64,000 nucleotides of DNA. Source: Puniceicoccus vermicola (GTDB taxonomy: Bacteria > Verrucomicrobiota > Verrucomicrobiia > Opitutales > Puniceicoccaceae). The translations under genes were made by a program, and so were the position numbers. Positions 8,482-17,437 of this stretch are shown piece after piece. The notes beneath the pieces are model-generated. The model had not been told where the DNA came from, did not search any database, and was given only the letters and a program-made list of their open reading frames with translations. The number at the start of each line of letters is the position of its first letter. Positions within the stretch are counted from its first letter, which is position 1. The stretch is from contig NZ_JACHVA010000143.1 in the NCBI RefSeq assembly GCF_014230055.1, forward strand, positions 62,001-126,000. Reading direction: 5' to 3'.

Positions 8482-9795
8482 CTACTCCGGATCGAGAATC
8501 GGGCAGACAAGAAAATCACCCAGAACGGATTCTTCACCGCCAAGGATGTTGAGGGCCGCGCGCAACGACGCCTCCGAGCAAACGTGAGTGGCGAGGACGA
8601 GCGATGCGGTATCGTCTCCTTCATGATCGCGCTGGATCACGGTCGCGATGCTGATCCCACACTTCGAAAAAGCCCCGGCGACTTCCGCGAGGACTCCCGA
8701 ACGATCGGCCACGGTCAGGCGGATGTAATACTCCTGCGAGATGTCCTCCATCTCCGCCAGTTCCGAGGCGTCCCCAGCCCGTGGAGAACGCGAACGCGGA
8801 TGCGTGTCACTGAGATAGGCGCGTCCAGCATCCACCAAATCGGCAATCACGGCGCTCGCGGTCGGATCCTGACCCGCGCCCTTTCCAATCAACACCGTCG
8901 GTCCGGCCACGTCACCCTCGAGGCGAACGGCGTTGAAGGCTTCACTGACATCAGCCATCAAAGAGTCGAGCGGAACCAGCGTCGGACGGACAGCGAGGGC
9001 CAAACGTCCGTGGTCTCCCAATCGTTGAATCGAGGCGATCAGTTTGATCCGGTAACCCAACTCGCGGGCAAAATGCATATCACCCAGCGTCACCTTTCGA
9101 ATGCCCTCAATAAGCATTTTGTCGGTCGGCACCCACTTGCGGTGGGCGAGCCAAGCGAGGATGACGGTCTTGTGGGCGGCGTCTCCACCATCGAGATCGA
9201 GGGATTCATCGGCTTCGACGTATCCGAGAGCCCGAGCGGCGTCGAGGACGGGCTCAAACGAGAGCTGCTCGCGCTCCATCCGGGTGAGGATGTAGTTCGA
9301 GGTGCCGTTGAGGATCCCGTAAATCCGGTCAAAGCGATTGACCACCAACCCTTCGCGCAGGCCCTTGATGACAGGGATGCCACCGGCGACGCTGGCTTCG
9401 AAGAAGAGGCGGCCCCCGTGCTCGGCGGCCAACTCCATCAACTCCTCACCGTGATCGCAAATCAGCGCCTTGTTGGCGGTGACCACGGATTTTCCCGCGG
9501 TGAGTGCTTTGCGCGTCCACTTGAGGACATCGGTAGTGCCACCAGCGAGTTCGCAAATAATCGACACCGAGGGATCCTCTAGAAGCGCGGTGGGATCATC
9601 GGTCAGCAATTCCGCCGGGACGTCGACATCCCGCTTTCGGTCAAGGCTGCGCACGACGATGCCGGCAATCTCAAACTCGCTCCCGGTCTCCATCGCGAGT
9701 TCTTCTCCCCGCGATTGCAGATGCTTCCATACGCCCTGACCGACTGTGCCGAAGCCGAGCATGCCTATACGAATTTTTTCTTGTGATTCGCTCAT
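8482..9795 (-). CDS. hom: Homoserine dehydrogenase
   Basis: A 437-residue NAD(P)-dependent enzyme that reduces aspartate semialdehyde to homoserine. The nucleotide-binding motif is GMLGFGTVGQGVW at the N-terminus. The catalytic region includes NGTSNYILTRM and the acidic-lysine block around GYVEADESLDLDGGDAAHK. A C-terminal ACT domain starts near residue 355 (YYIRLTVADRSGVLAEV), which suggests threonine feedback. It lies 21 bp after plsY and 24 bp before lysC, supporting co-transcription. Confidence 0.95.
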   Translation of the reverse strand: MSESQEKIRIGMLGFGTVGQGVWKHLQSRGEELAMETGSEFEIAGIVVRSLDRKRDVDVPAELLTDDPTALLEDPSVSIICELAGGTTDVLKWTRKALTAGKSVVTANKALICDHGEELMELAAEHGGRLFFEASVAGGIPVIKGLREGLVVNRFDRIYGILNGTSNYILTRMEREQLSFEPVLDAARALGYVEADESLDLDGGDAAHKTVILAWLAHRKWVPTDKMLIEGIRKVTLGDMHFARELGYRIKLIASIQRLGDHGRLALAVRPTLVPLDSLMADVSEAFNAVRLEGDVAGPTVLIGKGAGQDPTASAVIADLVDAGRAYLSDTHPRSRSPRAGDASELAEMEDISQEYYIRLTVADRSGVLAEVAGAFSKCGISIATVIQRDHEGDDTASLVLATHVCSEASLRAALNILGGEESVLGDFLVCPILDPE

Positions 9796-9816
9796 CGGAT
9801 TTCCCGCGTTTTCTCC

Positions 9817-10428
9817 CTACTGAGAGGACTTACCTGTAAACTTATGCTCTTGGCCATTGATCAAACGGACTAGGTTGGAACGATGGCGAACGACAATCAA
9901 GACGGCAATCAGGGCGGCGAAGATGACTAAAGGTTGAGATACCAGCCCCCAGATCTGATTGAGGATCAAGGCCGTCACCGGTAAACTGATCGCGAAGAGG
10001 ATCGAAGCCAGCGAAACGTAGCGACTCACCTTGAAGGTGATGACCCAGATCACTAACCCAGTCAGGAGAGTGATCGGCATCAGAACCAAGAGCGCCCCCA
10101 TCGTAACAGCCACGCCCTTCCCCCCGCGAAAGCGGATAAAGATCGAAGCACTGTGCCCGAGGACGGCTCCCACCGCTCCAGCGATACCACCGGGATCGCC
10201 GACAATCCAGAGTCCAAGCCCGACCGCGACGCAGCCCTTCAGGAAATCCAGGAAGAAAACGGTATTGCCCGCCTTCTTTCCCAAGACCCGTTTGACGTTC
10301 GTCGCGCCGGGATTTCCGCTCCCCTCTTTGAGGATGTCAACGCCCCGCGATTTCGCGATCCACACCGCGAACGAGAGGGAACCGATCAGGTACCCCAGGA
10401 GAGCGCAGAGTGAAACGGAAAGGACCAT
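9817..10428 (-). CDS. plsY: Glycerol-3-phosphate acyltransferase PlsY
   Basis: A 203-residue integral membrane enzyme that transfers the acyl group from acyl-phosphate to glycerol 3-phosphate, the first step of phospholipid synthesis. The three conserved cytoplasmic motifs are visible: SGNPGATNVKR near residue 36, the FRGGKGVAVTMGAL glycine-rich loop near residue 100, and the C-terminal RHRSNLVRL. About five membrane spans are present and length is typical. It is embedded between serA (13 bp) and hom (21 bp), an unusual place for a lipid gene but consistent with one transcript. Confidence 0.94.
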   Translation of the reverse strand: MVLSVSLCALLGYLIGSLSFAVWIAKSRGVDILKEGSGNPGATNVKRVLGKKAGNTVFFLDFLKGCVAVGLGLWIVGDPGGIAGAVGAVLGHSASIFIRFRGGKGVAVTMGALLVLMPITLLTGLVIWVITFKVSRYVSLASILFAISLPVTALILNQIWGLVSQPLVIFAALIAVLIVVRHRSNLVRLINGQEHKFTGKSSQ

Positions 10429-10441
10429 CCGGAACCCTGCG

Positions 10442-12031
10442 TCAGAGCTGGATTATCTTAAACTTCTCGATTCCGCCGTGATCGGTAATCGCCTTCTGGG
10501 TCGCTTCCGAAGGAGCGGTGTCCAGCTCGTAGACACTGATCGCGTAGCCCATTCCCTGGTCGCGGCTCAGCGAGAGGTTGGCGATGTTCACGCCATCCTT
10601 GTCGAGAGAAGTGCCGATGAAGCCCACGATGCCGGGAACGTCTTTGTTCTTGAGAACCAGAAGCGTGCCCGAGGTGTTGATTTCGAGGCCGTGACCGTCG
10701 ATGGCGACGATGCGGGGCTCTTGGCCGAGGCCGAAGAGAGTGCCACAGGCAGAACGGGTCTTGCCGTTGTCTTCGATCGCTTCAACTTCGATCAACTCGG
10801 TGTATCCGCAGTCCTTGTTGCTCTTGATCACATCGACCTCAACTCCAAGGCTGGCGATCTTCTTTGGTGCGTTCACGTCGTTGATCGCCTCACCGCTGAT
10901 TTTCTGCAAATATCCGCGCTGGATGGCACGGGAAAGCGGAAGCGCGTCGAGATCTACGATCTTGCCGTAATAAGTGATCTTGAGCTTTTCGACCGTACCG
11001 CTGCTGAGCTGCTGAACGAAGGTGCCGAGCTTTTCCCCAAGGTCGAGGTAAGGTGCGAGCATCTTGAGATCGCGTGGATCGACGGTCGGCATGTTGATGG
11101 CGTTGAGAACCGTTCCGCCGGTGAGGGCCTTGAACATGTTCTCGGCAATTTCGATGCCCACATTCTCTTGGGCCTCCTTCGTCGATGCCCCGAGGTGAGG
11201 GGTCAGGACGAGGGAATCGATCTTGCGCAACTCACTATCCTTGTCGAGAGGCTCTCCTTCGTAGACGTCGAGACCCGCCGCAGCGACCTTGCCGCTCTTG
11301 AGTCCTTCGATCAGAGCTTGCTGCTCGATGATCCCGCCGCGTGCGCAGTTGAAGAGGCGGACGCCGTCCTTCATGCGGGCGATGGCATCCGCATCAATCA
11401 TGTGCTTCGTCTCTTCCGTCAAAGGCATGTGCACGGTGATGTAATCGGCCCGCTCGCAGAGATTTTCGAAAGAAACCATTTCTACGCCGAGCGCTTGAGC
11501 GCGGCTCTGGGTCAGGAATGGATCAAAAGCCAAGACCGTCATTCCAAAAGCGAGAGCACGCTTGGAAACTTCGGCTCCGATACGGCCCATTCCGCAGACG
11601 CCGAGGGTCTTGCCCATGAGTTCCGAACCGGTGAGGATCTTGCGGTCCCAGCGGCCTTCCTTCATCGAACGATCCGCCTGTGCGATTGGGCGGGTCCCGG
11701 CGAGGATGTGGGTAAAAGTAAGCTCTGCCGTCGCAATCGTGTTCCCGGCAGGGGTGTTCATGACGATAATTCCGCGGTCTGTGGCAGCTTCGATATCAAT
11801 GTTGTCCACACCGACACCCGCGCGCCCGACGACCTTCAGCTTTGGAGCTGCGGCGATGACCTCAGCCGTCACCTTTGTCTCCGAGCGAACCGCGATGCCG
11901 TCGACATCGGAAACGAGCTCGAGAATCTTTTCTGGAGAACTACCATACGCCTCAATGACTTCGCAGTCCGGCTGCTCACGCAGGAACTCGACACCAGTGG
12001 GAGAGATTTTGTCAGCTACGAGAATTTTCAT
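10442..12031 (-). CDS. serA: D-3-phosphoglycerate dehydrogenase
   Basis: A 529-residue enzyme catalysing the first step of serine biosynthesis. The start is set at the ATG giving MKILVADKISPTG, which matches the family N-terminus; an upstream in-frame codon at 12112 would add 27 non-homologous residues. The NAD-binding motif GVCGMGRIGAEV lies near residue 147. Catalytic Arg/Glu/His occur in FNCARGGI, the following EGEP block and LTPHLGAST. The long form is present: an intervening domain (about 320-450) and a C-terminal ACT domain (LLVLKNKDVPGIVGFIG), so serine feedback is plausible. It is the first gene of the serA-plsY-hom-lysC run. Confidence 0.95.
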   Translation of the reverse strand: MKILVADKISPTGVEFLREQPDCEVIEAYGSSPEKILELVSDVDGIAVRSETKVTAEVIAAAPKLKVVGRAGVGVDNIDIEAATDRGIIVMNTPAGNTIATAELTFTHILAGTRPIAQADRSMKEGRWDRKILTGSELMGKTLGVCGMGRIGAEVSKRALAFGMTVLAFDPFLTQSRAQALGVEMVSFENLCERADYITVHMPLTEETKHMIDADAIARMKDGVRLFNCARGGIIEQQALIEGLKSGKVAAAGLDVYEGEPLDKDSELRKIDSLVLTPHLGASTKEAQENVGIEIAENMFKALTGGTVLNAINMPTVDPRDLKMLAPYLDLGEKLGTFVQQLSSGTVEKLKITYYGKIVDLDALPLSRAIQRGYLQKISGEAINDVNAPKKIASLGVEVDVIKSNKDCGYTELIEVEAIEDNGKTRSACGTLFGLGQEPRIVAIDGHGLEINTSGTLLVLKNKDVPGIVGFIGTSLDKDGVNIANLSLSRDQGMGYAISVYELDTAPSEATQKAITDHGGIEKFKIIQL

Positions 12032-12243
12032 GAAGCTGATAAGCGGTAGACTCCCGCGGGCCGGATTGCAACCCCGCAAAGAAACCTTCGCTCCGACGCG
12101 GAATCCATCCACGCCACCTCAATCGATCAAAAACTCTTACAGACGCAGGCGAACGGGATGCGCCTCCACCTCTGCATTCGATCCCCAACCCACCGATTCG
12201 CAAAGGGAATCGAGCTTTACCGGCCCCAGCGGCGATCTCCTTT

Positions 12244-13749
12244 TTATTCTTTCGCCAACTCCCTGAATCCGGCAATCGCCAACACAGAGCGCAAATCCTC
12301 CATTCGAACCGGTTTCGAAACGAACCCCTGCATACCGATTTCCTTACACCGTAACCTCGCTTCTTCTTCGACGAGAGCCGTCAGTGCAAAAATGGGGGTC
12401 CCCGCGTTCTTCCCATCCTTGCCAAGAATGGCTTCACTCGCCTCAAAGCCGTTCATCCTCGGCAAGCAAATATCCATAAGAATCAAATCGAAAACACGAA
12501 GCTCGCATTTTTCCACAGCTTCCTCTCCGTCAGAGGCGACCTCGACCTCGAAACCAAAAAGTTCGAGTTCTTTACGGGCAAGGCGCGCGTTCAGAGGATC
12601 ATCCTCCACGACAAGGGCACAGGGCGAGCGAGAGTCAATCGCCTCCCCTTCGACCCGGTTCAGACGATCTTTTTCGGAATCCGTAAACGATGATTCTTCA
12701 ACCCGTTGCTTAACCGACTTCCGCTTCTCCTGAATCTCCACACGGGGGAGCAAAAACTGGAAAGAAAACTTCGCTCCCTCTCCCGGAAAACTCCGTCCCT
12801 CAAGTTCGGCCTCGAGGAAATCAGCGATTTTCCGACAAATCGAAAGACCAAGCCCCACCCCCTGATATCGCCGAGTTTGAGACGTATCCGCCTGAGAGAA
12901 AGGATCGTAAATTTTGTCGATGAATTCCTGAGGCATTCCAATACCGGAATCCTCCACTTCGAATCGAATCAGAGGGCAGCTGCCTTCTTTTTCCTTCGCT
13001 CCGAGCCGTAGATAAACGGGCTTCCCCTCCCCGAATTTTACACCGTTGGAGAGCAGTTCGTGCAGAACTCGCTCCAGAAGTTCGGGGTGATCCTCGAAGA
13101 CATCCTCGGCACCCACTTTTGCGAAATCCCCGAAACCGTTCTCGACAACAACCACTCCATTCGGAAACGTCCGGCGGGTTTCGGACACGGATTTTTCCAC
13201 CAAAGGAAGCAATTCGAAAACCTCCACCCCTTCGACCCTCTGGTGCTCATTGAAATAGCTGAAGAAGAGCAAATCATCGATCAAATGGAGCATGCGGCGC
13301 GAGGAATTCATGATATCCCTCAATGGATCCTGCAGTGACGGATCCTCCACCTCCTCCAAGAGAAGGGACGTGTAACCCATGATCGGGTTTAAGGGAGTGC
13401 GGAGTTCGTGGCTCATGACGGCAAGAAAATCACTTTTCACGCGATTCGCACTTTCCGCTTCCCGGCGAGCCTCATCGAGCTCCTTCATCGCCCTGGACCC
13501 TTCCAACGCGGCCTGGACCACTTGCTTCTCCCAATTGTGGCAGAGGAACCATAGAAGAAACCCGGAAGCCAAGACAAAGAAAAGGTCCTTCCCAATCTCG
13601 TAGAGTAACAAATCTTCAGTCGCGTCGCTGTAGCCGGACACCAAAAACGAAGTTACCAAGATCCAAAGAATCCCTACGGCCACATAAATCGCAGCGATCC
13701 GTCCTGGGGAAAGGGCAATTTTTGGTTCTCTAGATTTCATGAGCGCCAT
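12244..13749 (-). CDS. Hybrid sensor histidine kinase / response regulator
   Basis: A 501-residue membrane-bound hybrid kinase. Two hydrophobic spans (about residues 18-38 and 55-72) leave only a tiny periplasmic loop, so the stimulus is probably intramembrane or cytoplasmic. A short coiled coil leads to the DHp domain with phospho-acceptor H114 in SHELRTP. The ATPase domain has the N box (LHELLSNGVKF), G1 (EDSGIGM) and G2 (GVGLGLSICR). A C-terminal receiver has acidic pair E382/D383 and phospho-acceptor D426 in LILMDICLPRMNGF. No HPt or output partner is adjacent, although an HPt protein lies at 49121-49516. A perfect palindrome sits 70 bp upstream of the start. Confidence 0.93.
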   Translation of the reverse strand: MALMKSREPKIALSPGRIAAIYVAVGILWILVTSFLVSGYSDATEDLLLYEIGKDLFFVLASGFLLWFLCHNWEKQVVQAALEGSRAMKELDEARREAESANRVKSDFLAVMSHELRTPLNPIMGYTSLLLEEVEDPSLQDPLRDIMNSSRRMLHLIDDLLFFSYFNEHQRVEGVEVFELLPLVEKSVSETRRTFPNGVVVVENGFGDFAKVGAEDVFEDHPELLERVLHELLSNGVKFGEGKPVYLRLGAKEKEGSCPLIRFEVEDSGIGMPQEFIDKIYDPFSQADTSQTRRYQGVGLGLSICRKIADFLEAELEGRSFPGEGAKFSFQFLLPRVEIQEKRKSVKQRVEESSFTDSEKDRLNRVEGEAIDSRSPCALVVEDDPLNARLARKELELFGFEVEVASDGEEAVEKCELRVFDLILMDICLPRMNGFEASEAILGKDGKNAGTPIFALTALVEEEARLRCKEIGMQGFVSKPVRMEDLRSVLAIAGFRELAKE

Positions 13750-14115
13750 GTAGAGAGAGTTCTCTCCAGATTGTTTGGATACGAAATCGCTGGACGATAT
13801 CCAAAAAGAAAGAGTGAGATGTAAAAATTTTTACATTCCTGCTCCGAAAGTCAAGCGCCAACAGACACGAGCATCGCCTCAGGTCGACTGTTCATGAGGA
13901 GGACTGGCGCTACGAGACTACCGCTGGAGAGCAGACTCCGAGTCTAAAGTCCAATACTTCAAAGCCCTGCCGATCCAAAATGGCGGAGGAGCCGGAGAGG
14001 TTTCCTGGGAGCCCAAAGACCTCTCAACTGATACCATTCGCGCCCTACTCACCCTACCGATCGCGTTGGCTAATGCAGTAGCCTTCCGGATGTTTTTCCT
14101 CTTAGACTTCCAATC
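13750..14115. other. Intergenic region between divergent kinase and M28 genes
   Basis: 366 bp without a convincing gene. It contains the 18-bp palindrome at 13819-13836. From about 13900 to 14090 one plus-strand frame reads fairly protein-like (it includes GEVSWEPKDLSTDT) but lacks a start and any recognisable family, so it may be a decayed coding fragment. Nothing else was seen. Confidence 0.4.
13819..13836. promoter_or_regulatory. Perfect 18-bp palindrome, candidate operator
   Basis: ATGTAAAAATTTTTACAT is a perfect dyad. It lies 70 bp upstream of the hybrid kinase start and about 280 bp upstream of the M28 peptidase on the other strand. AT-rich dyads of this size are typical of dimeric regulator sites. 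Which protein binds is unknown. It could also be a simple DNA cruciform without function. Confidence 0.45.
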
Positions 14116-15123
14116 ATGTCCCCCCTGAAAAGGATCCCCCTCCTTGTTTTCGTCCTCCTCGTTCTGCCTCTCGCCGGTCTTTGGGTCGCGATCGCGCAAC
14201 CCACTTTAAGCCACAGCGAACCGACGAGCGTCGAGATATCTCCCCTGACACTGGAAAAACACGTCAGGACCCTTTCCGAGACCTTCTATCCCCGGAACTT
14301 TCAGGAAATCGAAAATCTCGACCGGGCGGCCAACTACATCGCCGATCATTTTCGGGAAGCCGGGGCGGCGGTGCATTTCCAGGATTTCGAGGTCGGAGGC
14401 CGGGTGTACCGCAATGTCATTGGAAAATTTGGGCCGGACACCGGAGAAAGGATGGTGATCGGAGCCCACTATGATTCCAACCATCGCACCCCAGGAGCAG
14501 ACGACAACGCCAGCGGCGTCGCCGGTTTGATCGAGCTCGCCTATCTGATCGGCGATTCTCCTCTTCAAAATCGGAACCTCGAACTGGTTGCCTACACCCT
14601 GGAAGAGCCTCCCTTCTTCGGCACCGAAGACATGGGAAGCTATCATCACGCGGAAGCCCTTTTCGAAGCTGGAGTGGAGGTGCGCGGAATGATCGCACTG
14701 GAAATGATCGGCTACTTTTCGGATGAGCCGGGGTCTCAAGCCTACCCGACCGCCGCCCTCAAGCTGATGTATCCCGACACGGGCAATTTTATCGGCGTCA
14801 TCGGAAAACTCTCCCAAAGAGAATTCACCCGGCAGATCAAAAACGGAATGAAAGGAACTACCGACCTGCCCGTCTACTCACTGAATGCCCCCGAGGCCCT
14901 GCCCGGCATAGACTATTCCGATCACCGGAATTACTGGCGCTTCGGGTATGACGCCATCATGATCTCGGACACCGCCTTCTACCGAAACCCCAATTACCAC
15001 GAGGAAAGCGACACCCCCGAAACCCTTGACTACACCCGAATGGCGAAAGTTGTCGTTGGCCTCTTCGAAAGCCTGCAAACCCTCGAATGGGCCGAGCAGT
15101 CGATTCCCGCTGAAGGGGAATAA
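14116..15123 (+). CDS. M28-family zinc metallopeptidase, membrane-anchored or secreted
   Basis: A 335-residue aminopeptidase-like protein. Residues 5-27 form an N-terminal signal or anchor segment, so it acts outside the cytoplasm. Zinc ligands are visible in the order expected for M28: H in GAHYDSN, D in GADDNASGVAG, E-E in YTLEEPPF, and a later H in DYSDHRNY. The YDSN/ADDNASG blocks are diagnostic. The substrate (peptide or glutaminyl-type) is unknown. It is monocistronic, followed by a tandem repeat tract that begins right after the stop codon. Confidence 0.9.
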   Translation: MSPLKRIPLLVFVLLVLPLAGLWVAIAQPTLSHSEPTSVEISPLTLEKHVRTLSETFYPRNFQEIENLDRAANYIADHFREAGAAVHFQDFEVGGRVYRNVIGKFGPDTGERMVIGAHYDSNHRTPGADDNASGVAGLIELAYLIGDSPLQNRNLELVAYTLEEPPFFGTEDMGSYHHAEALFEAGVEVRGMIALEMIGYFSDEPGSQAYPTAALKLMYPDTGNFIGVIGKLSQREFTRQIKNGMKGTTDLPVYSLNAPEALPGIDYSDHRNYWRFGYDAIMISDTAFYRNPNYHEESDTPETLDYTRMAKVVVGLFESLQTLEWAEQSIPAEGE

Positions 15124-15125
15124 TC

Positions 15126-15690
15126 GAATCGGCGGCTGAAGCCGCCGGTCCTTGGGCTTGAGCCGTGAACCCTACCTCTACGGAGGCAATGCATCGGAGC
15201 AGAAAGTAGCCGCTCAGCTTCAGCTGCGTGGCATCAGAATCGCCGCCCCCTCACATCGCAACAAGAACTCCCGTAACCGCCAAAATGAGTCGCCTCGCCT
15301 ACGAATCGGCGGCTAAAGCCGCCGCCCCTTGGACCTCGGGCCGTGAACCCTACCTCTACGGAGGCAATGCATCGGAGCAGAAAGTAGCTGCTCAGCTTCA
15401 GCTGCGCGGCATCAGAATGCCCGCCCCCCTCACATCGCGACAAAACTCCCGTAACCTTCAAAATGAGTCGCCCTCTCCTACAAATCGGCGGCTGAAGCCG
15501 CCGGTCCTTGAGCCTCGGCCGTGAACCCTACTTCTACGGAGACATGCGTAGGAGCAGAAAGCAACCGCTCAGCTTCAGCTGCGCGGTCCTGCGCACGCGA
15601 AAACTCTTCCCACGAGGGGCGGCAGAAAAGAACGCGATGGGGGCAGCTGAAGCTCCTCCCCTACAAAAAAGCCGCCTCCGGAATAGACCG
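15126..15690. repeat. Tandem palindromic repeat, three units of ~178 bp
   Basis: The hairpin GGCGGCT-(g/a)a-AGCCGCC starts at 15131, 15308 and 15487 (periods 177 and 179). Each unit also contains a GTAG or related foot followed by the imperfect hairpin CGCTCAGCTTCAGCTGCG, and the string CCCTACNTCTACGGAG. The third unit departs after the CAGCT hairpin: it continues into sequence resembling the unit at 32264-32577 (a GGGGGCAGCTGAAGCTCC block), so it is a chimera of two families. The 600-bp gap 15124-15725 holds no gene. Confidence 0.85.
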
Positions 15691-15725
15691 GAAGCAGCTT
15701 CATCACGAAAATGCCGTGCTTTAAC

Positions 15726-16061
15726 CTAAATCCCGTGCTCGATCACCCAAGAACGGGGACCGTTGTACGACTCCTGTCGACGGCGCTGGTTCAGAAAGGC
15801 AAGGTGCTTGTGATGGCTCGGAGGAAGGTGATGGTGTTCACAGCAACCGGTGCTGCAGGCGTGCGGTTCATGCTGGCTCTGCAAATTACGCTCGATCGCC
15901 TTCTTCTTCGTCGGATCCATGTGTTTCACGGTGGGCATGGAAAAAGCTCTCGGCGAAAGCTTTCCGCATTCTGGACAGGGCCCAGGGTGCTTCCGCAAGC
16001 CCAAGGGCCGCATCAACTCAAACAATCCATGTTCCTTGCAATTGTATTCAAATAGCTGCAT
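15726..16061 (-). CDS. fmdB: FmdB-family zinc-ribbon protein
   Basis: A 111-residue protein of the family named after FmdB, described as a putative regulator of formamidase expression. The start is set at MQLFEYNC, which matches the family N-terminus; the longer frame to 16136 adds 25 unrelated residues. The zinc ribbon has C8 and H12 (CKEH) as the first knuckle and CPEC as the second; the first knuckle is C-x3-H rather than the usual C-x2-C. A His/Cys-rich tail (ACSTGCCEHHHLPPSHHKH) may bind additional metal. It lies 97 bp after fmdA, the expected genetic association. Confidence 0.8.
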   Translation of the reverse strand: MQLFEYNCKEHGLFELMRPLGLRKHPGPCPECGKLSPRAFSMPTVKHMDPTKKKAIERNLQSQHEPHACSTGCCEHHHLPPSHHKHLAFLNQRRRQESYNGPRSWVIEHGI

Positions 16062-16101
16062 CAGTTCGTCTCCTAAACTCTCCGGTTGTGAGTGGGAGGG
16101 A

Positions 16102-16129
16102 GGCGGCCTCCCCAATTGGAGAAGCCGCC
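16102..16129. repeat. Hairpin in the fmdA-fmdB gap
   Basis: GGCGGC and GCCGCC arms enclose an inner CTCC-ccaatt-GGAG stem. It lies between the fmdA stop and fmdB start. It could attenuate fmdB relative to fmdA, or protect the fmdA 3' end; there is no U-tract. Confidence 0.4.
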
Positions 16130-16158
16130 CTGCCACTCGTTAATTTTCAGAACAACGA

Positions 16159-17385
16159 CTATTTGGCTTTGGCCAAGTCGGTCTCCGTCGTGACGGAATT
16201 CTTCGGACCGTCGGCATTCGGCTTGATGTCGAAGTCGAAGATCTCGGTCGGCAGGAAGAGAGTCGCACACGCGTTCGGAATATCGACGATCCCGCTAATG
16301 TGCCCCTCGACTGGAGCCGTTCCGAGGATCGCGTAGGCCTGTTCTCCGGTATACCCAAACTTCTTCATGTATTCGATCGCATTCAGGCAGGCGCGGCGGT
16401 AGGCCGTGTGCACGTCCAGATAACCCTGCTTACCGGTGGTCTCATCGACCGAGATCCCTTCGAAAATCAGGTAGTCGCTGTAGCGTGGTTCCGTTGGGCT
16501 GGGCTCAAAGATCGGGTTGATCACACCATACTTCTTCACGCCCTGCTTGATCAGGCTGACGCGAATATCGAGATATCCCGCCATTTCGATGGCACCGCAG
16601 AAAGTAATTTCTCCGTCACCTTGCGAGAAGTGGATGTCCCCCATGGAGAGGCCTCCGTCCTTCACGTAGACGGGGAAGTAGACCTTCGAACCCTTGGTCA
16701 GGTTCTTGATGTCACAGTTCCCGCCGTGTTCCCGGGGAGGAACGGTTCGCGCAGCCTCTTTGGCAGCCATCGCCGCTTCGTCACCTGACATCCGACCCAT
16801 GTGAGCGGTATCGGCGTAAGGCAGCGTGCAGAGTGCAGGCACCCGGTCCGGGTCCGTGTCAAAAAGTTCCTTTTCACGCTTATTCCACTCGTCCAGAAGC
16901 TCGCGAGAAGGCAGGCACCCAATCAAACCAGGGTGCATGATCCCGGCGAACTCGACATTCGGGATATGGCGGGATGACGTTTTAATTCCGTGAAAATCCC
17001 AGCAAGCCTTGCGCGCATCGGGATAGTGATCGGTTAGGAATCCGCCTCCATTCTCCTTGGCAAACAGTCCGGTAAATCCCCAATCGGATTCGTCGCGAAC
17101 GCCAACATCGAGGATATCGACGACCAGCAAGTCGCCGGGTTCCGCGCCTTTGACCCCAATCGGACCACTGAGATAGTGCACCTTGGTCAGGTCAACGTCC
17201 TTAATATCGGTAGCGTCATCATCGTTTTGAATCTGTCCACCCGTCCAGTCCATACATTCGACCCGAAATTCATCTCCCGGATTCACCATGGCCACCATAG
17301 GAATGTCAGGGTGCCAGCGATTGTGAAGAACATCCTGTTCCTCCGGAGGTGTATTGAGGTCTACTTTGATCAGTGTATTTTTCAT
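16159..17385 (-). CDS. fmdA: Formamidase / acetamidase (FmdA/AmdA family)
   Basis: A 408-residue cytoplasmic amidohydrolase that hydrolyses formamide or short aliphatic amides to ammonia and the acid. Family landmarks are an N-terminal KVDLNTPPEEQ, the HYLSGPIGVKGAEPGD block, FAGIMHPGLIG near residue 145, and the metal-site region PVYVKDGGLSMGDIHFSQGDGE. Length is typical (400-415). It lies directly after urtE (52 bp) and before fmdB. This links it to the ABC importer upstream, which may therefore carry amides as well as, or instead of, urea. There is no urease in the window. Confidence 0.93.
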   Translation of the reverse strand: MKNTLIKVDLNTPPEEQDVLHNRWHPDIPMVAMVNPGDEFRVECMDWTGGQIQNDDDATDIKDVDLTKVHYLSGPIGVKGAEPGDLLVVDILDVGVRDESDWGFTGLFAKENGGGFLTDHYPDARKACWDFHGIKTSSRHIPNVEFAGIMHPGLIGCLPSRELLDEWNKREKELFDTDPDRVPALCTLPYADTAHMGRMSGDEAAMAAKEAARTVPPREHGGNCDIKNLTKGSKVYFPVYVKDGGLSMGDIHFSQGDGEITFCGAIEMAGYLDIRVSLIKQGVKKYGVINPIFEPSPTEPRYSDYLIFEGISVDETTGKQGYLDVHTAYRRACLNAIEYMKKFGYTGEQAYAILGTAPVEGHISGIVDIPNACATLFLPTEIFDFDIKPNADGPKNSVTTETDLAKAK

Positions 17386-17437
17386 GTTTTCCCTTATCTT
17401 TTTTTGGTTAGAACTTGTATTTCCCTACAAATGACAT

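Noticed and set aside
10031-12049. Plus-strand open frame of 672 codons
   Set aside because: It is antisense to serA and plsY, which have clear family motifs. High GC with codon bias leaves the complementary frame open.
13918-14199. Minus-strand open frame of 93 codons
   Set aside because: Overlaps the M28 start region, is Lys/Arg/Glu-rich without homology, and has no credible ribosome binding site.
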